NCBI GenBank assembly: GCA_021813595.1
Contig: JAKAKF010000236.1
Coordinates: 1-9,700, forward strand
DNA: 9,700 bases
Source: a bacterium
GTDB lineage: Bacteria; SZUA-79; Acidulodesulfobacterales; Acidulodesulfobacteraceae
Reading direction: 5' to 3'
The notes under the pieces are model-generated. The model saw only the letters and a program-made list of their open reading frames with translations, made no database searches and was not told the DNA's origin. Every line of letters starts with the position of its first letter. Positions within the stretch are counted from its first letter, which is position 1. A program made the translations under genes and the position numbers. Below, piece by piece: positions 6,250 through 9,700 of the stretch.

Positions 6250-7350
6250 TCATACGTTAAATCTAAAATGCATTATATCGCCGTCTTTAACGACATAGTC
6301 TTTCCCTTCAAGCCTTAAAAGTCCCATTTTTGCAGCATTTGCTTCAGAACCTGCTTTGATAAAATCTTCGTAAGAAATAACTTCGGCTCTTATAAAACCT
6401 TTTTCAAAATCGGTGTGAATTGTTCCCGCAGCCTGCGGCGCTTTCCACCCGTTTTTTATTTCCCACGCCCTTACTTCCTGCTTGCCTGCGGTAAAAAATG
6501 AGATTAAACCGAGAAGTTTAAAACTGACCGAAGCAACGGTATCTAAGGCGGAAGATTCTATGCCGTAATCTTTAAGAAAAATCTGCCTGTCTTCTTCTTT
6601 TAAAGAAGCAAGCTCTTCTTCTAATTTTGCGCATAACCTTATAACCGGTATATTTTTGGGCTTTGCTATATTCATAATATCTTCTATATCTTTATTTAAA
6701 AAATCATGGGCAAGCATATCCTCGTCTACGTTGAGAACGTATAAAGATGGTTTTGCGGATATTATGCCGAGGGATTTCAGTAAAATTTTCTCGTCGCCGT
6801 CTAATCCGGCGATATCGATATAGCCGGATTCGGAAAGTTTATCGTTAATTTTTTTTAAAAAATCAAGATTGGAACCGGCCGTTTTATCTCCGCTTCTTGC
6901 TATTTTTTCAAGCTTTTGCATATGCTTGGAAAGAATTTCTATATCGCTAAGAGCGAGCTCCGTATTTATAATATCGAGGTCTCTTGCCGGATTTACTCCT
7001 CCCTCTACATGAACTACCGTGCTTTCTTTAAAAACCCTTATTACCTGAATAATTAAATCGACGTTTCTTATGTGGGATAAAAATTTATTTCCAAGACCTT
7101 CGCCCGACGATGCTCCTTTTACTAATCCTGCAATATCTACAAATTCGACGTATGTAGGGGTAAATTTTTCCGGATTAAATATATCGCGCAGTTTTTCTAA
7201 TCTGCTATCTTTTACCGGTTTTATGCCTATGTTAGGTTCTATCGTGCAAAACGGATAGTTGCTCGCCTCAGCGCCTCCGGCGGTAATAGCGTTAAATATA
7301 GTCGATTTACCGACATTTGGAAGACCGACTATACCGCATTTAAGTCCCAT
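6250..7350 (-). CDS. ychF: YchF/OLA1-type ribosome-associated ATPase
   Basis: A 366-residue Obg-related P-loop protein of the usual length for the family. G1 is GLPNVGKST (9-17), switch I contains NYPFCTIEPNIG (31-42), and G3 is DIAGL (72-76) followed by VKGASSGEGLGN. The G4 position is NVDE (207-210) rather than NKxD. This NxxE form is the known reason YchF proteins prefer ATP to GTP. A coiled helical domain lies at about 130-195. The C-terminal TGS domain (about 283-365) contains TAGKQEVRAWEIKNGWKAPQ, the standard start of that domain. YchF binds ribosomes and is implicated in translation and stress responses. The gene starts 13 bases after pth, the classic pth-ychF pairing, and is last in the cluster before the shared hairpin. 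No strong ribosome site is visible before the ATG. Confidence 0.98.
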   Translation of the reverse strand: MGLKCGIVGLPNVGKSTIFNAITAGGAEASNYPFCTIEPNIGIKPVKDSRLEKLRDIFNPEKFTPTYVEFVDIAGLVKGASSGEGLGNKFLSHIRNVDLIIQVIRVFKESTVVHVEGGVNPARDLDIINTELALSDIEILSKHMQKLEKIARSGDKTAGSNLDFLKKINDKLSESGYIDIAGLDGDEKILLKSLGIISAKPSLYVLNVDEDMLAHDFLNKDIEDIMNIAKPKNIPVIRLCAKLEEELASLKEEDRQIFLKDYGIESSALDTVASVSFKLLGLISFFTAGKQEVRAWEIKNGWKAPQAAGTIHTDFEKGFIRAEVISYEDFIKAGSEANAAKMGLLRLEGKDYVVKDGDIMHFRFNV

Positions 7351-7363
7351 AATATATTTTTAG

Positions 7364-7969
7364 TTATTTATGATTATAAAGATTCATAGTCTTAACAAGA
7401 CCGCAATCTATAAAAGACAGTAAAATTTCGTTTATCGTTTGAATTATTTCAGGCAATACTTTTTGCTCTTCCTTAGAAAAATTAGCCAGAACATAATCCG
7501 CTCCGCTGCCGAATTTAAATCTTTCCAACGAATTAATGCCCAGTTTCAGCCGGATAAAATTTTTGCTTTGCAGTGAATTTATAACCGAATTAACGCCGTT
7601 ATGCGATCCTCCGCTGCCGCCGAGCTTTATCTTGTAAGTTCCGAAGGCAAGATCCAGATCATCGTGAATCAATATTATATTTGAATCTTGAGCATCGGAA
7701 TTTTCAGGTAATTTAAAAACGCCGTTTTTGTTTAAAACTTCTTTTACGGCTTTTCCGCTTAAATTCATAAATGTAAGCGGTTTTATCAAAAAAACTTTTT
7801 TTTCGGAAATAATTTTCTCGGAAATTAGATAATTTTTTTTATTAATAAAACCGGGGAAATTATTTTCTGCAGAAAAAAAATCTACCGCCGTAAATCCAAA
7901 ATTGTGCCTTGAAAATTGATACTCGCGGCCCGGATTCCCAAGTCCAAAAATAAATATATTTTCCGGCAT
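7364..7969 (-). CDS. pth: Peptidyl-tRNA hydrolase
   Basis: A 201-residue Pth. It releases peptides from peptidyl-tRNAs that drop off the ribosome, recycling tRNA. Active-site residues by comparison with the E. coli enzyme are N12 in FGLGNPG, H22 in SRHNFGF, N69 in KPLTFMNLSG, D103 in IHDDLDL and N124 in GGSHNG. The stretch around 114-144 (KLGGSGGSHNG and the following QSKNFIRLKLGI) is the family signature. The segment 80-98 between the FMNLSG strand and the HDDLDL strand is slightly longer than usual and polar. The start is the ATG at 7969, 21 bases after rplY, with only AAAAAG before it. Its neighbours rplY and ychF match the common bacterial order, which suggests co-expression of translation functions. 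Confidence 0.98.
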   Translation of the reverse strand: MPENIFIFGLGNPGREYQFSRHNFGFTAVDFFSAENNFPGFINKKNYLISEKIISEKKVFLIKPLTFMNLSGKAVKEVLNKNGVFKLPENSDAQDSNIILIHDDLDLAFGTYKIKLGGSGGSHNGVNSVINSLQSKNFIRLKLGINSLERFKFGSGADYVLANFSKEEQKVLPEIIQTINEILLSFIDCGLVKTMNLYNHK

Positions 7970-7990
7970 CTTTTTATTATTATAAAACTT

Positions 7991-8647
7991 TTAAGACTTT
8001 TTAGAATCTTGCTGAGTCGATGCCGCCGAAGTAGCCGCCGCCTGCGCCGCAGTTTCGCTTTCAACAACTTCTGCCGAAGCGGAAACTTCTTCAACCGTAG
8101 GTTCTGCAACCGTAACGATAGCCGCATCTTTTTCGGTTATAATTTCAATTTTGTCGCCCAAATTTAAATCCCCGACATGGATAATATCGCCTATGTTGAG
8201 ACCAGAAACATCGATATTTACCGTGTCTATAATATCTTTTGGATAACCTTTTATGGCTATATGTCTCATTAGCGGTTCAAGAATACCTCCGAGTTTGACT
8301 CCTTCGGGCTTTCCATTAAAATGAATAACGGCTTCTATTTCTATTTTTTCATCCATGGATATTTCATGTAAATCGACATGAATGATGCCGTCGGTTACGG
8401 GATCCTTCTGAATTTCTTTTATGACGGCCATTTTACCGTTAACGCCGGCTTCGTTGCTCAATATGTTAATGAACGAAGATATAGAATGTTTTGCAAAAGC
8501 CTTAAGAAATTCTTTGTAGTTAATGAGTATGATATGCGATCCTGTTTTTTTTCCGTACAGTACCGCCGGTATCAAACCGTTTTTTCTCAATGCTTTAAGA
8601 TTGTTTTCTTTTTTCCTGATTTCAATATTTAAATTAATGATGTCCAA
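7991..8647 (-). CDS. rplY: Large-subunit ribosomal protein bL25, long (Ctc/TL5) form
   Basis: A 218-residue two-domain bL25, which binds 5S rRNA. The N-terminal L25 domain (about 1-93) includes LRKNGLIPAVLYG (20-32) and KDPVTDGIIHVDLHEI (81-96). The Ctc-type beta domain (about 100-184) includes GKPEGVKLGGILEP (112-125). A tail (185-218) rich in Ala, Ser, Glu and Thr ends in basic KKS; such variable tails are common in this family. The start codon is TTG at 8645-8647, not ATG. It is supported by a perfect AAGGAG seven bases upstream (8655-8660), by the absence of an in-frame ATG near the family's N-terminus, and by alignment of the next residues with the usual bL25 start. It lies 39 bases after prs and 21 before pth. 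Confidence 0.96.
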   Translation of the reverse strand: MDIINLNIEIRKKENNLKALRKNGLIPAVLYGKKTGSHIILINYKEFLKAFAKHSISSFINILSNEAGVNGKMAVIKEIQKDPVTDGIIHVDLHEISMDEKIEIEAVIHFNGKPEGVKLGGILEPLMRHIAIKGYPKDIIDTVNIDVSGLNIGDIIHVGDLNLGDKIEIITEKDAAIVTVAEPTVEEVSASAEVVESETAAQAAATSAASTQQDSKKS

Positions 8648-8654
8648 TTAAAAT

Positions 8655-8660
8655 CTCCTT
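8655..8660 (-). promoter_or_regulatory. Strong Shine-Dalgarno fixing the TTG start of rplY
   Basis: The minus strand reads AAGGAG here, with 7 bases between it and the TTG start codon. It is the only full consensus ribosome site among the genes of this window, and it supports the non-ATG start. Confidence 0.8.
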
Positions 8661-8686
8661 TTACGATAAGTTATTTTTTTTATTAT

Positions 8687-9634
8687 TTATATAAACAACG
8701 AGCTTACAGAATCTTCTTCATGAATCCTCTTAACCGCTTCCCCTAGAATATTAGCCGTACTTAATATTTTAAATTTGCCGGATAAATCGTTTCTATGTTT
8801 TTGGTCTATAGTATCCGTTATTATAAGTTCTTTTATGGGAGAATTATTTATCTTTTCTACGGCGCTGCCTGATAAAACGCCGTGGGTAGCCATCGCGATT
8901 ATTTCTTTTGCGCCGTTGTCGGCTAAAGCCGAGGCGCCTTGCGCTATAGTGCCGGCAGTATCGATCATATCGTCCAGCATAATTGCAGTTTTATTTTTTA
9001 CGTCTCCTATGACATTCATTATTTCGGCAACGTTTGCCTTTATTCTCCTTTTATCGATTATGGCTAGATTTGCCCCCAAATGTTTAGCAAAAGATCTTGC
9101 CCTTTCGACGGCTCCGGCATCAGGAGAAACTACAACTATATCCGAAGAATCGTAATTCTTGGTCTTTATATAATCCAGAAGAACTGGCGCCGCATACAAA
9201 TGGTCGACTGGAATATTAAAAAATCCCTGTATCTGTCCTGCGTGCAGATCCATAGATAAAACCCTGTTCGCCCCTGCGGTCGTTATAATATCGGCTACTA
9301 ATTTTGCGGTAATTGGAACCCTTGAAGCAGTTTTTCTATCCTGTCTTGCATAACCGTAATAAGGAACCACGGCGGTTATCCTATACGCTGAAGCTCTTTT
9401 CATAGCGTCGATCATAATCAGCAATTCCATCAAATTTCTGTCAACCGGATTTGACGTGGACTGCACAAGAAAAATATCGCACCCTCTTACGTTTTCGTTG
9501 ATATTTATAAAAGTTTCGCCGTCGCTGAATTTATAAACTTCCGCATCTCCAAGAGACATACTCAGATAAGCAGCCATTTTTTCGGCAAGTTCCTTGTTTG
9601 AATTTCCGGAAAATAATCTTAGTTTATTTGTCAT
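8687..9634 (-). CDS. prs: Ribose-phosphate pyrophosphokinase (PRPP synthetase)
   Basis: A 315-residue class I PRPP synthetase of typical length. It converts ribose 5-phosphate and ATP into PRPP, the precursor of purines, pyrimidines, histidine, tryptophan and NAD. Visible features are KFSDGET (35-41), the catalytic flexible loop [10 protein letters not shown] (92-101), the metal-binding [11 protein letters not shown] (129-139) with H131, [10 protein letters not shown] (170-179), the KRR of [14 protein letters not shown] (192-205), and the PRPP-binding loop DDMIDTAGT (221-229). The C-terminus ends SSLFI, as in many bacterial enzymes. The ATG at 9634 aligns with the family start; a weak GAAG lies upstream. 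The gene begins 38 bases after the end of tRNA-Gln with no convincing promoter between them, so the two may share a transcript that is cut by tRNA processing. Confidence 0.98.
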   Translation of the reverse strand: MTNKLRLFSGNSNKELAEKMAAYLSMSLGDAEVYKFSDGETFININENVRGCDIFLVQSTSNPVDRNLMELLIMIDAMKRASAYRITAVVPYYGYARQDRKTASRVPITAKLVADIITTAGANRVLSMDLHAGQIQGFFNIPVDHLYAAPVLLDYIKTKNYDSSDIVVVSPDAGAVERARSFAKHLGANLAIIDKRRIKANVAEIMNVIGDVKNKTAIMLDDMIDTAGTIAQGASALADNGAKEIIAMATHGVLSGSAVEKINNSPIKELIITDTIDQKHRNDLSGKFKILSTANILGEAVKRIHEEDSVSSLFI

Positions 9635-9672
9635 TTTTAATTTAACTTCTATCTTTTCTATTTCTATTCTGC

Positions 9673-9700
9673 TGGCTGGGGCGGGAGGATTCGAACCTCC
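9673..9700 (-). tRNA. tRNA-Gln, 3' part, cut by window end
   Basis: On the minus strand the last 28 bases read as T-stem GGAGG, T-loop TTCGAAT, T-stem CCTCC, acceptor 3' strand CGCCCCA, discriminator G and encoded CCA. The acceptor would pair with a 5' strand TGGGGCG. A first U-A pair and this acceptor are typical of bacterial glutamine tRNAs. The position just upstream of prs agrees with the tRNA-Gln/prs/rplY/pth order in deltaproteobacteria. The anticodon lies outside the window, so the amino acid is inferred. Confidence 0.85.

Noticed and set aside
7882..8167. Open frames on both strands over the 3' end of rplY and the start of pth
   Set aside because: They arise from the low-complexity Ala/Ser/Glu-rich tail of bL25 read in other frames. 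They give Arg- or Phe-rich proteins with no recognisable domain and overlap two secure genes.
8775..9155. 126-codon frame opposite prs
   Set aside because: It lies entirely antisense to a strongly conserved enzyme gene, and its hydrophobic product reflects the complementary codons.

Overview
The window is AT-rich bacterial chromosome in which GC-rich stretches are rare and conspicuous. It looks like a low-GC deltaproteobacterium-like organism (Desulfobacterota or a relative). That is an inference from three things: the order tRNA-Gln, prs, rplY, pth, ychF; a TPR protein / ABC ATPase / ABC-2 permease trio of a type I associate with deltaproteobacteria; and heavy use of ATA, AAA and TTT codons. 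No ribosomal RNA or marker is present that would settle the taxonomy.

Left part (1-1823). A complete plus-strand hemW gene, a radical-SAM heme chaperone of the HemN-like family, is followed by a complete tRNA-Ser(UGA) gene with its own good sigma-70-type promoter. The roughly 330 bases after the tRNA hold no gene but are rich in structure. There is a second, broken copy of the tRNA 3' end inside a cloverleaf-like set of GC-rich palindromes, then an imperfect 26/27-base inverted repeat that looks like a small non-autonomous mobile element, then a short direct repeat.

Middle (1824-5509). Four closely packed minus-strand genes read GT4 glycosyltransferase, membrane-anchored TPR protein, ABC ATPase, ABC-2 permease. 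Spacings are 37, 3 and 19 bases, so they are very probably one operon. They are likely to act at the cell envelope, with the ATPase and permease forming one transporter and the TPR protein as a probable accessory; the substrate is unknown. This is the least understood part of the window.

Right part (5510-9700). A short AT-rich divergent promoter region separates the operon from a plus-strand marC-family membrane protein gene. A shared hairpin lies between marC and the convergent minus-strand cluster prs-rplY-pth-ychF. That cluster begins just downstream of a tRNA-Gln gene cut by the window edge. These are housekeeping genes: PRPP synthesis, ribosomal protein bL25, peptidyl-tRNA hydrolase and a ribosome-associated ATPase.

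Most of the window is ordinary. The parts worth a second look are the structured tract downstream of tRNA-Ser and the glycosyltransferase/TPR/ABC operon. I did not find a clear undescribed defence or biosynthetic system.
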